Source of the DNA: Tuctoria greenei
Lineage: Eukaryota; Streptophyta; Magnoliopsida; Poales; Poaceae
Reading direction: 5' to 3'
Assembly (NCBI GenBank): GCA_036927565.1
Contig: JAYESD010000004.1
Coordinates: 65,346,933 to 65,410,932 of the forward strand
DNA length: 64,000 nucleotides
In this document: one piece after another, positions 10,433 through 20,337 of the stretch
Layout: every line of letters begins with the position of its first letter
Position numbering within the stretch: the first letter of the stretch is position 1
Made by a program: the position numbers and the translations under genes
Notes under the pieces: model-generated
Told to the model about the DNA's origin: nothing
Databases searched by the model: none
What the model saw: the letters and a program-made list of their open reading frames with translations, nothing else

Positions 10433-11328
10433 AATTGGTCGGAAAGGTCCCACCGACTAGGTTATGGGCTCAGGCTGCGGCTGAGTTGGGTTTGACTCAA
10501 ATATGGAAAGATTTGAGTTGGTTATGATACGATTTTGTGTGGGTCATGAATTTGAGTTGTTTAGGAATGTGGGATACGTTCCTAAGGTGTTTGGAAGTCT
10601 TAAGATTGCTTCTATCTGCGTATAGAAGAATCTTGAGCAGTTATGGAAAGTTACGATTCATGATCTGAGTAGGATTGGAGTCCTAGTTGGTATTGGGTTG
10701 GCCTAAGGGCAGGTTATATAAGCAAGGGAGCCCAGAGCTCGTGGTGCATGACTTTGGGGCTGTTCCCCTCTTGTTCCATTGAATAAAATTCATAGTTTGA
10801 AGGAACTTTGTGCCTTGTTCGTCCGACTTGTTCCAGACAAGTTTTACTCGTCGAGTTTCTGGACAGCACTACCTTTCGTCGGTGGTTTTATCATAACTCG
10901 AGTTTTACAGATCCAATTGACGTGACTCTTTTTGGGTTGTCTTCACAACTTGGTTTTCTATCATCTGTCAAAATTTCACGGTCATTGGATTTGTGGTCTA
11001 TGATCTACACGAGTTTCTTTGCAGCGTTCCAGAACTGTTTTTTCTCGGGTAGGGCAGATTGACCATTGTTTGATCTTTCAATCATAACTTGAGTTTTTCT
11101 TGACGGATTTGAGTGATTCTTTTTATGTTTTCTTCGTGACTTGATTCTCTCTGATATCTATTACTTTTGTCATGGTGAAACACATTTAGATTAGTCTTAC
11201 ATACGATTTCTTTAACAGATCGTTTTTCTGCCGAAGGGTTTGGGGTTTAATTGTTTCCTCTGCGTAAGATTTTTAAATCTACCATTCACCCCCCTCTGGT
11301 AGCTTTTCACGTGCTCTTCGATCCTACA
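10433..11328 (+). repeat. Copia LTR 3, 5'-truncated and more diverged
   Basis: Matches the last 0.9 kb of LTR1 and LTR2, including the TATA box at 10715-10721, AATAAA at 10782-10787 and the GATCCTACA end at 11328. It is visibly more diverged from LTR1 and LTR2 than they are from each other, so it may come from an older insertion to which the array was joined. The next base belongs to a CACTA gene exon. Confidence 0.8.
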
Positions 11329-12261
11329 ATATTGAAGAACTGAAAAAGATTCATTCCCGTGATGTTGATAAACGCTATAGAGATGAGTTTGTTGATTGGT
11401 TTCAGAAACGAGTAAGTACATGCAAGTTTGCACTTTGATGAAATATTGAATAAATATGTGTTCTGAAATTGGTTTGTCGGCAATATCACCTGTTATACTA
11501 ATGTGTATAGATTACAACATTACACAAAGAAGGCAAAGCAACCGATTATCTGTATGCATTATCTAGAGGAGCTGATCGTGGGGCACGTTTTTTTGGTCGG
11601 TTATTCATCAATGGCTTTTTCTTTCGAACTACAGATGTGGAAAAAGATTTACGGACCCAAAACAGTGGTATTGTTGTTCAGGGCACTGATCATGATTGGT
11701 TTGGAGTAATCAAGAAAATCATTGCTGTTGATTTTGAAAAAAATCAAGAGGTTATGTTATTTCAGTGTGAATGGTTTGGTCGGCCTTTTGGAAGCAGTCA
11801 GAACCAAAGCAGAGGCTACGAAAAAGATCAATACGGAATGATAGATGTTGACACTACTCTGTTTCGATTCCAGTATGAGCCTTACGTTCTAGCCAAACAA
11901 GTAGAACAAGTTTTTTATGTTCCAAGTGTGAAGCATCCTAAATGGGCTACAGTTGTTAAAACGAAGCTACGGAACATTTTTTCCATGCCCCGTGGAGACA
12001 GTGAAAATAATGTGACTGAGACGATGGAGGCTGAGACATTACATGTTGATCTGCTTACTGATGATATCAATAATGAGGATACAACCCCTTGGGCTAGGAA
12101 TGACATTTAGGGAGCCAACGGCGATGCTTCCACTCTTATAATGACAACGTCAGGTGATCTGATTTGCGTCAGAAAATGAAGACGACGACGACGACAATAC
12201 ATATACCAATGATGGTCATGTAACTCCATTTTGGGGGGACGACAGCGAAGATGATGATTTT
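11329..12261 (+). pseudogene. CACTA transposase C-terminal exons (DUF4216-type)
   Basis: The first visible exon (11329-11411) reads IEELKKIHSRDVDKRYRDEF then VDWFQKR, typical of the segment between DUF4218 and DUF4216. A GT-AG intron (11412-11510) follows. The next exon (11511-12110) encodes TTLHKEGKATDYLYALSRGA and the DUF4216 core with DWFGVIKKIIAVDF, MLFQCEWFG and YEPYVLAKQVEQVFYV, ending at a stop at 12108-12110. A further acidic C-terminal segment (12172-12261; ENEDDDDDNTYTND and DDSEDDDF) looks like a last exon, so the 12108 stop may lie in an intron. DUF4216 is found in CACTA TNPD/TNP2-type transposases that act on the terminal repeats. The 5' portion, including the TNP2 catalytic domain, is not in the window because the copia array interrupts the gene here. 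Confidence 0.8.
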
Positions 12262-12479
12262 TAGTATAATTAAGTACGTACTGCATGTATACGTGTGTGA
12301 GCTGTCAACTAGAGTACTATTTGTGACGATAGGCTAATATATGGAAGTGCGACTAATTAATCATTTATTACATGTGGGACTAATCATTTATTACATCCCC
12401 ACTGTTGCGTTAATTTGTGGGTGCTTATCTTGATTGTTTTGGTTTCAGCACCCTCGGCTGCCTTGGATCCCTTTGCCTT
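12262..12479 (+). other. Non-coding spacer after the CACTA transposase
   Basis: AT-rich sequence between the last transposase stop and the subterminal array. I see no gene or recognisable element in it. Confidence 0.5.
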
Positions 12480-14190
12480 TGGCGCACGAACTACTGAATC
12501 GTGGCAACAAAACTTAATGCAACGATTGCGTTTCGTTGCATTAGTATCCCGACGCCACGAATCAGTGAATCGTGGCCACACATCATAATTGCAGCGATTG
12601 GGGTCCGTGGCAACAGATCCTAACGCCACGAACCAGTGAATCGTGGCAACACATCCTAATGCAACAATTGTGGTCTGTGGCGATAGATCATGATGCCACG
12701 AAAAAGTGAATCGTGGCAACACATCCTAATGCAACGATTGTGTTTCGTTGCATTAGTATCCTGACGCCACGAAAAAGTGAATCGTGGCCACACATCCTAA
12801 TTGCTACGATTGGAGTCCGTGGCCATTGATACTAACGCCACGAACCAGAGTATCATGGAAACACATCCTAATGCAACGATTGTGTTCTGTTGCGATAGAT
12901 CCTGTAATGCCACGAACCAGTAATTCGTGGCAACACATCCTAATGCAACGATTGTGGTGTGTTGCATTAGCATCATGATGCCACGAACCAGTGAATCGTG
13001 GCAAGACATCCTAATGCAACGATTTTGTTTCGTTGCATTAGCATCGTGACGCTACGAAAAAGTGAATCGTGGCCACACATCCTAATTGCTACGATTACGG
13101 TCCGTGGCCATTGATACTAACGCCATGAACCAGAGTACCGTGGCAACACATCCTAATGCAACGATTTTGTTTTGTTGCATTACAGTCCAAATGCAACTGT
13201 TTGCTGATTCGTGGCAACAGATCCTAATGCAAAGATTGTGTTCCATGGCAATAAAGCTGTAACGCCACGAACCAGTAATTCGTGGCAATAGATCCTAATG
13301 CAACGATTGTGTTCCGTGGCAATAAAGCTGTAATACCACAAACTAGTAATTCGTGGCAACAGATCCTAATGAAACGATTATGTTCCGTGGTAATAAATCT
13401 GTAACGTCACGAACCAGTAATTCGTGGCAACAGGTCCTAATGCAACGATTGTGGTCCGTGGCGATAGGTCCTATAACGCCACGAACTAGTAATTCGTTGC
13501 AACAGATCCTAATGCAACGATTGTGGTCCGTTGCATTAGCATCCTGACGCCACGAACTAGTGATTTGTGGCAACAGATCCTAATGCAACGATTGTGTTTC
13601 ATTGAATTAGCATCCTGACGCCACAAAAATTGAATCATGGCCACACATCCTAATTGCTATGATCGGGGTCTGTGGCCATTGATACTAACGCCACGAACCA
13701 GAGTATTATGGCAACACATCCTAAAGCAACGATTCTGTTTCGTTGCAATACGATCCAAATGCAACTGTTTGCTGATTTATGGTAACATATCCTAATACAA
13801 CGATTGTGTTCCGTGGCAATAAAGCTGTAATGCCACGAAGCAATAATTCATGGCAACATATCCTAATGCAACTATTGTATTCCGTGGCGATAGATCCTGT
13901 AACGCCACGAACTAGTGATTCGTAGCAACAGATCCTAATACAACGATTGTGTTCTGTGGCAATAGATCCTGTAACACAACGAACCAGTAATTCGTGGCAA
14001 CAGATCCTAATGCAACAATTGTGTTCCGTGGCGATAGATCCTAGTGCCACGAACTAGTGACTCGTGGCAAAAGATCATAATGCAACGATTGTGTTTCGTG
14101 GCGATATATCCTAGTGCCACGAACTAGTGAATCATGGCAAAAAGCCAAGCTTACTGCAACGATTTAGTATTTGTTGCAGTACAATCATTG
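12480..14190 (+). repeat. CACTA-I subterminal array, about 71-bp units with paired hairpins
   Basis: About 24 degenerate units; equivalent points fall at 12695, 12766 and 12837, giving a 71-bp period. Each unit holds two inverted pairs. One is GCCACGA and TCGTGGC around a loop of about 9 bases, the other GCAACGA and TCGTTGC around 7 bases, often extended to CTAATGCAACGA. Subterminal repeats in CACTA elements bind the TNPA-type protein, which is the likely role. Reading frames across it on both strands are translations of the repeat, not genes. Confidence 0.85.
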
Positions 14191-14199
14191 CAATAGGTC

Positions 14200-14214
14200 G
14201 GAATCCTTGTAGTG
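14200..14214 (+). repeat. CACTA-I 3' terminal inverted repeat
   Basis: GGAATCCTTGTAGTG. It is a perfect 15-bp reverse complement of the 5' terminus at 20984-20998. The next bases, AGAGCAAGCTG, continue the Ulp1-like gene that is intact around 59293 in copy B. Confidence 0.85.
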
Positions 14215-15957
14215 AGAGCAAGCTGTTGCTAGTAAAGAGCAACCAGTTGAGAACCAACTTGAAGTAGTACTAGAGCCAGCTGCTGAGAGTAAAGAGCAAT
14301 CAGTTGAACAACAGGTTCAACAACAAGCCAGTGTCCAACTTCCGACAACTACTCCTCGATCATCAGTGCCTATGAAAGTTAGCTCATACGAAATTAATAA
14401 ACCTTCATCAGAAATATCAAAGTATTTTGAAAATATGAAGGAAAATATTAGAAAATCGAGTGCATCTCGTTCTTCGCATGAGCCAGCATTAGAAGATATC
14501 GAGGAGTGGGAAGAAGACGGTGTCATGTATAATTGGCAGATGACTTTAGTTAAACCAGAAGTTCCAATATACAAGCTTGAGGATGTTCCTCCTAAAATTG
14601 AGAATGGGAAGCCGTCCAGGACATCTGTACAACTTAGCAAACAACCTGCCCCGCTCAAAAGAATGCACGAGTGGTACATCACTGCCAGCACAAAATATGA
14701 ACTTTCTTGCGTCACATTTCGTGTTCCAAAAGATGCATTCAGGAGCACTAGAACAGACAAACGAGTCATTTTATTTGAAGAGTTGCGTACCCTTTTCCAT
14801 CGGGGCATGCTCGAAATCAACCTGCTACTCGCCTGGTGTTTGGAAGTGCCTCTAATATATTATATTTCCTTTTCTTACTACACGTATACACATTTCATGA
14901 GATTATAACAATTTTGGACTTCTTCAATAGGATGCAATACATGGATAATGAAAAGATGAAATGCAAGACATGTATCCTTGACCCTACATGGATTGCGAAG
15001 ACGCTATTCTACGTCAAGGCGGATCGAGAGTCAGTACAGTTCAATCACATGAATTTTTTTTTTGAAAAATCAATCGCAAAACTTAAGAAGGATAGAAGGA
15101 CAGAAGTTGCAACTTACATAGGACATACAATGTTTTACTTTGTCAGAGACGGCAAGGACCTCGTAAAGGCTCCGTACCACTTCGAGTAAGTTCAACACAT
15201 GACATTGAAATAACAATTATTGCTAATTGTTAACACGTGTGTTTGTATGTGTGCAGTAGTCACTACATAATGATCTTCATCAAGCCAACGCAGGCTTTGG
15301 CAACAGTCTTGGACTCAGCCGATTACCCACCAGATCGTTACAAAGATTTCCTTTCCATTTTGAAATTGTAGATTTATTTGATACTTTTAATTTAGGCATA
15401 TTTAGAATGTGTTGACAAGTTTTATATGACATATCTTGTATTACAGCGTTTGGCGGTTTTACGCGGAACAGCTTAGCGGTCAGAGACCTCCTAATGCGAA
15501 TGCATTAGACATTAAAACATATTATGCTTGTTCGAAGCAGCCTGCTAGGAGTGTCTTATACGGGTATTATGTATGCGAGCATCTTCAGACCGCCAGCTAA
15601 TATAGAGTGAATTATGACGATGTATGTTATCCTTAATGTTAATATCTTATTTTCTTACTTTTGAGTTTCATTATTTTCAGATTTTGATTCCAACTTCAAA
15701 ATTCAATTGCTCATAGTACAACTACTCCGAAAATACCAAATAAATTCCTGTATACTCTCACTTTGGTCTATACTTTGGGATTATTCAAACCAACACATTC
15801 TAAACCTTGTTATGTGTTTCATTGTAGCGGACGAAGAATGGCCGGTTTGTAGAAGTATGCCTGGTGGAGCCAGCAAGATTGCTGTTGAACTATGTCAATT
15901 CGTGCGTCGTGAAATTTTGCACCAAAGAGGAGAGTTCTTTGATGAGAAGGTGCAATA
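14215..15957 (+). pseudogene. CACTA-II Ulp1-like (C48) protease gene, copy A
   Basis: Homologous, exon by exon, to 59296-61106. The first exon is an EQ-rich linker followed by DIEEWEEDGVMYNWQMTLVK. Later exons are about 14931-15185 (GILDP-like to PYHF), 15257-15367 (SHYIMIFIKPTQ with His, then VLDSADYPPDRYKDFLSILK with Asp) and 15447-15600 (WRFYAEQL to QPARSVLYGYYVCEHL). GT-AG introns fit these joins. C48 proteases use His, Asp and a Cys in the motif LCGYYVCE. Here that Cys codon is TAC (Tyr), so the enzyme would be inactive. The last exon (about 15828-15957, VELCQFVRREILHQRGEFFD) carries a 13-bp deletion and another small indel relative to copy B. The 5' half of the gene was displaced when CACTA-I inserted at 14214. 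Confidence 0.75.
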
Positions 15958-16189
15958 GCTGATGTGCCAGAACTTTGCGACTATGCCAATGGAAACAGTT
16001 TTTAGTGGAACTTGTAAACTATGAGATGACTTGTATATGTAACTTGTACATATGTATATTGTTCTAGTGAAATAGACTTCTATGAGATAACTTCTGTGAT
16101 TATATTGTTTACTTCTGTGATTATATTGTTGACTTCCGTGATTATATTGAATTGACCTAGAAATTAGAAATAACAGCAGGTAATACTGC

Positions 16190-16735
16190 ATAGGGTATAC
16201 CTTATCACAGGCGGTTATTTACCTACGGCTAGACCTGTCTGTGAAATATCATTATCACAGGCGGCTAGATATAGAGAAAGAACCATCTGTGATAACCTAA
16301 TTATCACAGTCGGTTATTGTTATGGTACAAACTGGCTGCGATAAACTGTCTCCAGAGGCGGCTTGAAATAGGTAAATATCCGCCTGTGATAACAGAATTA
16401 TCACAGACGGTTATATATGCTACACGACCCGCCTATGATAATATGTCTTCACAGGCGGCTAGCGTAAGTTAAGAGCTGTATGTGATAATATCATTATCAT
16501 AGATGATTTCACTTCTCTGCCTGTGAAATTGCATATTATCACAGACTCTTCATTTCAGACGGTTTTAGAAACCGCGTGTGATAATACGTTTAGAGCTGCC
16601 TGCGATGCGGCTTATTGTAATAGTGTCTTTCAAACGGGTATATCAAATTTAATGACACTGTGGTCAGTGAGGGGCAATCAGATAGCAAGGAACGATGCCT
16701 ATAAACATGGGATTGATTGTTGGTGCTAGTACATT
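16190..16735 (+). repeat. TTATCACAGGCGG repeat cluster, copy A
   Basis: Roughly ten copies of TTATCACAGGCGG or its reverse complement CCGCCTGTGATAA, in both orientations and mostly 35-60 bp apart. The pattern is that of a CACTA subterminal region. No CACTA terminus adjoins it, and a coding exon lies further right, so it may be an internal remnant of an older nested element. Copy B has it at 61283-61720. Confidence 0.7.
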
Positions 16736-16744
16736 TTTAGTTTA

Positions 16745-16890
16745 GCACTTATGGTCCCTCTGATTCTTTTCTTATTTTTGTACTCCCATCGATTTTTATT
16801 GATAATGTTAGGATAACTTTTTTAGTTCATTTTTTGGACTAAAAATGTTGTGCTAATGAGAACGATTAAAAACCAGAGGGACTAATGGTG
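16745..16890. repeat. Short inverted-repeat element (MITE-like), copy A
   Basis: Imperfect terminal inverted repeats of about 24 bp (left ATGGTCCCTCTGATT, right AACCAGAGGGACTAAT) enclose AT-rich sequence of about 145 bp. It looks like a hAT-type miniature element, but no target duplication is clear. Present at the same place in copy B (61825-61973), so it predates the duplication. Confidence 0.45.
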
Positions 16891-17027
16891 TTGCGTCTAG
16901 AGTGCTGGGTGAAGGTATATGACACTTTGTTGCTGAGCTACTTGGAGTATACAGGGTTGAATGAGATTATCTGTGACAAATTTTGTTGTTGAGATGGAGT
17001 ATACTTTATCTTTGTGTTGCTACTATG

Positions 17028-17364
17028 CTTCAGTTTTCAATTCTGCACAGACTCGTGTGGAGTTCCAATGCTTCCTGCTACTTTGATGGACATTTTTTAA
17101 TGTACTTCACTTTTTACAGACTAGACTTCGTACATCTAAGTTGGTCAATGTACTGCATTAGTAACTATTGTACTGCATTAGTAACTATGGTACATATTCG
17201 TTTCCTACTTCTGTTTTCCGCTTCAGTTTTTAATTCTTTACATACTCGTGTGGAGTTCCAATGCTTCCTGCTACTTCGAATGGACATTTTTTAATGTACT
17301 TCACTTTTTACAGACCAGACTTTGTACATGTGAGTTGGTCGATGTACTGCATTAGTAACTATTA
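17028..17364 (+). repeat. 193-bp tandem duplication, copy A
   Basis: The word CTTCAGTTTT with the following CTCGTGTGGAGTTCCAATG block occurs at 17028 and again at 17221. The second copy is partial. The same 193-bp spacing is found in copy B (62109 and 62302). Confidence 0.75.
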
Positions 17365-17401
17365 TACATATTCTCAGAAGTTTTATTTTTTATCATTTCA
17401 G

Positions 17402-17715
17402 AAGCAAGAAATATATAAGGATGCTAAACCAACTGCACTAGATCTTTTCAAGGAGATGCATTGCAGCAACAAGAAAGATTTTAGTGAAAATGTTAAGAAA
17501 GCTATTTTAAGTACATATTCTCCTTTCATGTTTGTACATGCAACTTGCACTATATTATACTGAAGCATAACCTTTATATTAGCTTCACATGGAAGCAATG
17601 GCAAAAGCAAACATCTCAGGAGACCATTGACAATATGAAGAGGTCCATGGAAGAAAATAACAGTCTCCTTCGTCAACTGTTAAGCTTTAATCAAGGTCAA
17701 ATGCCTCCATCTTAA
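17402..17715 (+). pseudogene. CACTA-II Transposase_24-like C-terminal exons, copy A
   Basis: An acceptor AG at 17400-17401 opens the exon KQEIYKDAKPTALDLFKEMH, then CSNKKDFSENVKKAI. This resembles the LFKxxHxxKK segment of plant Ptta/En-Spm (Transposase_24) proteins. After a probable intron a second exon encodes FTWKQWQKQTSQETIDNMKR and MEENNSLLRQLLSFNQGQM to a stop at 17713-17715, a short likely coiled coil. Such proteins are thought to bind subterminal repeats and assist transposition. How this exon pair joins the Ulp1-like exons upstream is unclear; it may be a separate gene. Confidence 0.55.
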
Positions 17716-18034
17716 GTCTGCCTCAATAGGATTAGAAATTATAGGATTATTTTCAATTTTGTTTGATATTTAATACTTTGCGTTGAAGTTATAGGATTTG
17801 TTTGGGATTCTAAGTTACATAAATAGCATTCACATGCTCTGAAGTTATACAGAAATAACATTTACATGTTTTGAAGTTATACAAGAACAACATATATTTG
17901 TTTTGAAGTTACAGTAATGTTTGTTTGACGAATTATGTGAATATTGAACAAATTCATATAATATTTCGGTTGTCGTGTGATTTCCTAATATTCTATAATG
18001 ATATCAATTTATTGTACCACATCCTCTCACTTAT

Positions 18035-18494
18035 TTATGACGAAAATATTTGCCATAAATGCATTGCCATATCAGCTACCGCCCACACATAATTTATGAC
18101 AAATCTTTTTGTCGTAATTTTTTTGACACATCACTTGTCATGTGGCTTGCCACGTCATCGTATTTATGACGAACATTTCCGTCACAATTTTTTTGACACA
18201 TCATTTGCCACGTCACTCGTCATCAGCCACGTGGAAAGGCACAAGTGTATGAATTGTGAAATTTATAAACACACTTATGACAAATTAGAGCGTTACAAAT
18301 TTATTGTCGATTGTAGTGTGCATCATAAAAGCTATGATGATTTTTTGCTGATCGTTATAGTTGTTCATTTAACACGTACCTTTTATGATGATGTCCTATT
18401 CGTCATAATGGCGTCACCGAAAAACAAACTATGACAAAAAAATGTACATAGTGATGTAATCATTATATCACAAAAGGCCTAGAAGGTTGTAGTG
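18035..18494 (+). repeat. CACTA-II terminal region with ATTTATGACGAA repeats and TIR, copy A
   Basis: Contains several ATTTATGACGAAAA-type motifs in both orientations and repeated TTTTTGACACATCA and GCCACGTCA words, and ends GAAGGTTGTAGTG at 18494. The reverse complement, CACTACAACCTTC, is a plausible CACTA terminus of a different family from CACTA-I. Sequence beyond it is also shared with copy B, so this end does not mark the edge of the duplicated block. Confidence 0.65.
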
Positions 18495-19340
18495 ATGTTT
18501 ATAGCAAGGGTGAGTACATAGAGTACTCAGCAAATGTGAGAAAAGTATGACATGAACGCGATTACGACATCATGCATGCAAAGGTTACTTAATTGCTAGA
18601 CTTCGATGATTTATTATGTTACCCTGAAGCTTCGTGATTAAATAGTATAAATGAAATCATCATCCCAGGATTAAAATATAAATTCAATACATATGTTCTC
18701 ATAGTCCTCCGAGATGAATGGTAGATTCTTCGCAATTGCATCCTCCAACCTGATACATACAATATATACATATTAATATGCAGAACAGACGAAGAACATT
18801 GCTAAAAGAGACAACAATCATGGCTGCCGAATGCACTGACCTTCACATTGATTTTAAGGGCAACATTTTCAAAATACAGGCCGTCTATATTGAAATTGGG
18901 ATTGACGCATTGAGAAACTGGTTGTCTATATTGGTTGTCTATACAATATTAGTCGTTAAATATTGAAACATCCTGGTGCACCATGAGACAAGCCACCAAC
19001 GGCTCTGCTCAAAGGTACGCAGTCTAGAAATACTGGCAGCTGTCTAACCATCAGCTATACATCGGTGTGATCATCGGGGCTCATTTAGATCTGATCCGAG
19101 TTCTTCTTTGATAGAACATTAGAAAGCTCATCTAGTAGAGACTCCATCGGGAGGAGCTCATCTAGTACCTAGGCTTGGTTTAGCCGCGTAGGATGTCTTC
19201 AACCGCTACTGAGACAATTCACTCCCATCTATGAAGCTAGTAAGACTTCATTTTAACTACACAATAGAGAATAATGGTTGTCAGTTTTTGCTCGTATCTA
19301 AGAGCAGCTACTTAAACTCTAAGCAAGTGAAGAATGTGTC
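18495..19340 (+). other. Unassigned flank; first part duplicated in copy B
   Basis: Bases 18495-18920 match 63577-64000 closely, to the end of the window. A 62-codon frame at 18778-18966 is conserved in part in copy B but has no recognisable domain. The rest holds nothing I can identify. Confidence 0.5.
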
Positions 19341-19349
19341 GGTGTTTAC

Positions 19350-19560
19350 ACCCTTCTAACAAGCAAGAAGAAAGCTCGAAGAAGAAAGAGAAAAGAAAAG
19401 GAAAGAAGAAAGCTCGGAGGAGGAACGAGGAAAGAAAAGAAAAGGAAAGAAGAAATCTCAGATATGGAAAGAAGAATGCTCGGAGCTGGTTCATCGGAGC
19501 AGGCAAGCAAGACGGGCAGCGGGGGAAGCGGGTAAGCAAGGCGGCAAGCAGACAAAAAAA
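19350..19560 (+). repeat. Purine-rich low-complexity tract
   Basis: Runs of GAAGAAAG and AGCTCGGAGG-like repeats with few pyrimidines on this strand. Reading frames through it (Lys/Glu/Arg-rich on one strand, Ser/Phe/Leu-rich on the other) are compositional. Confidence 0.6.
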
Positions 19561-19745
19561 GTAATAGTTTGTTGAAACTAAGATATAAAAATCAGTCATA
19601 TTTTTATATAATTGTAGAAGACCAAACACATGCTATTAGTATATAACATGTGTTGCTCTCCATCATCAAATGTTGAAATCTCAACACAAGAGCATGAGAC
19701 GAGCCACCAAAGATAATATCATTCACATATATCTGGTATTCATAA

Positions 19746-19949
19746 TTACATATGTTGCAGCCGATTGCCATTAATCGGCTTTAAACAAACAGGCACACAT
19801 CCATTCCTTGAAGCACTCAGGAAATCAAATTCGAACAAATCATGTCCTGAAAGACACATAGCATTTGGGTGCTGCCAGTCCACTACAGACTCAGCCAAAG
19901 CAACACAGGCTGAGTCATCTGCACGTACAAGCTCCACTTTGTCATCCAC
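19746..19949 (-). other. Unrecognised short reading frame, possibly a coding relic
   Basis: A 67-codon frame reading VELVRADDSACVALAESVVD and FDFLSASRNGCVPVCLKPIN. Its composition looks like genuine protein rather than chance translation, but I do not recognise the family. It lies next to an A/T-run and close to a copia gag relic. It may be part of another decayed element. Confidence 0.3.
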
Positions 19950-20084
19950 CCATTCTTTTTTTTTTCTATTTTCATTTTCTTTTCTTTATTAATTGTTATT
20001 ATTCATTTCCTTTTGACGAATTGTTATTTTTTATTTATTACTTGCAAGCCCAAAGGGTAGGAGGCTCGTGAGACACATGAAGAA

Positions 20085-20290
20085 GAAGATACTGATGAAG
20101 TCATAAAGAAACCACATGACAATCATAACCACATTGCCGATGCTCTTTCAGATTGTGAATAGCCTGCCTCTGATCGGGCTCTTGTTGATCAACTGATTTG
20201 TGGTCTCAATCCGAATTACAATGTTCTTAGTCAAATGTTGCCTCCATTGCCCTCATTCCCAACCATACCACACAAGCCAGAAATGGTATA
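20085..20290 (+). pseudogene. Copia gag relic
   Basis: One frame gives HNHIADALSDCE, a stop, then PASDRALVDQLICGLNPNYN and LPPLPSFPTIP. This resembles the UBN2-type copia gag segment (ADAL...PVSD...LV...L.GLN..Y). Only about 60 codons remain and they contain a stop. An inverted copia LTR fragment follows at 20338. Confidence 0.5.
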
Positions 20291-20337
20291 TATCGTCCCA
20301 AAGTCAAGTTCACTAATGTGGCCTCTAGAGTGCAAAC

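Larger units (their letters stand above)
1..11328 (+). mobile_element. Tandem array of truncated Ty1/copia elements
   Basis: Three head-to-tail units of LTR plus partial pol are visible. The partial pol at 1-777 is followed by LTR1 (1237-3087), pol (3088-5236), LTR2 (5904-7770), pol (7771-9919) and a damaged LTR3 that ends at 11328. In both complete junctions the LTR end GATCCTACA runs straight into the GAG-pre-integrase region (3087/3088 and 7770/7771), so primer-binding site, gag and protease are missing in the same way. Unit length from LTR1 start to LTR2 start is 4667 bp. The purine tracts before each LTR and the long LTRs suggest the SIRE/Maximus side of copia (inference). Right of 11328 the sequence returns to a CACTA transposase gene, the apparent insertion site. 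The left edge is outside the window. Confidence 0.85.
11329..14214 (+). mobile_element. CACTA (En/Spm) transposon, family I, 3' portion
   Basis: Contains the 3' end of a transposase gene, a subterminal repeat array and a terminus reading GGAATCCTTGTAGTG at 14200-14214. Its reverse complement, CACTACAAGGATTCC, equals the terminus at 20984, so two elements of this family are present. The copia array interrupts it on the left. To the right the sequence resumes inside another CACTA family's Ulp1-like gene. CACTA elements make 3-bp target duplications; here the duplicate should be AGA, but the left end is outside the window. Confidence 0.85.

Noticed and set aside
12384..14050. Cluster of short ORFs with repeating MPRFTGSWHHDANATHHNRC-like sequence
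   Set aside because: They are translations of the 71-bp subterminal repeat, open on both strands.
12480..14190. Possible CRISPR-like array
   Set aside because: Repeats are degenerate, contiguous and without unique spacers, in a plant CACTA subterminal region.
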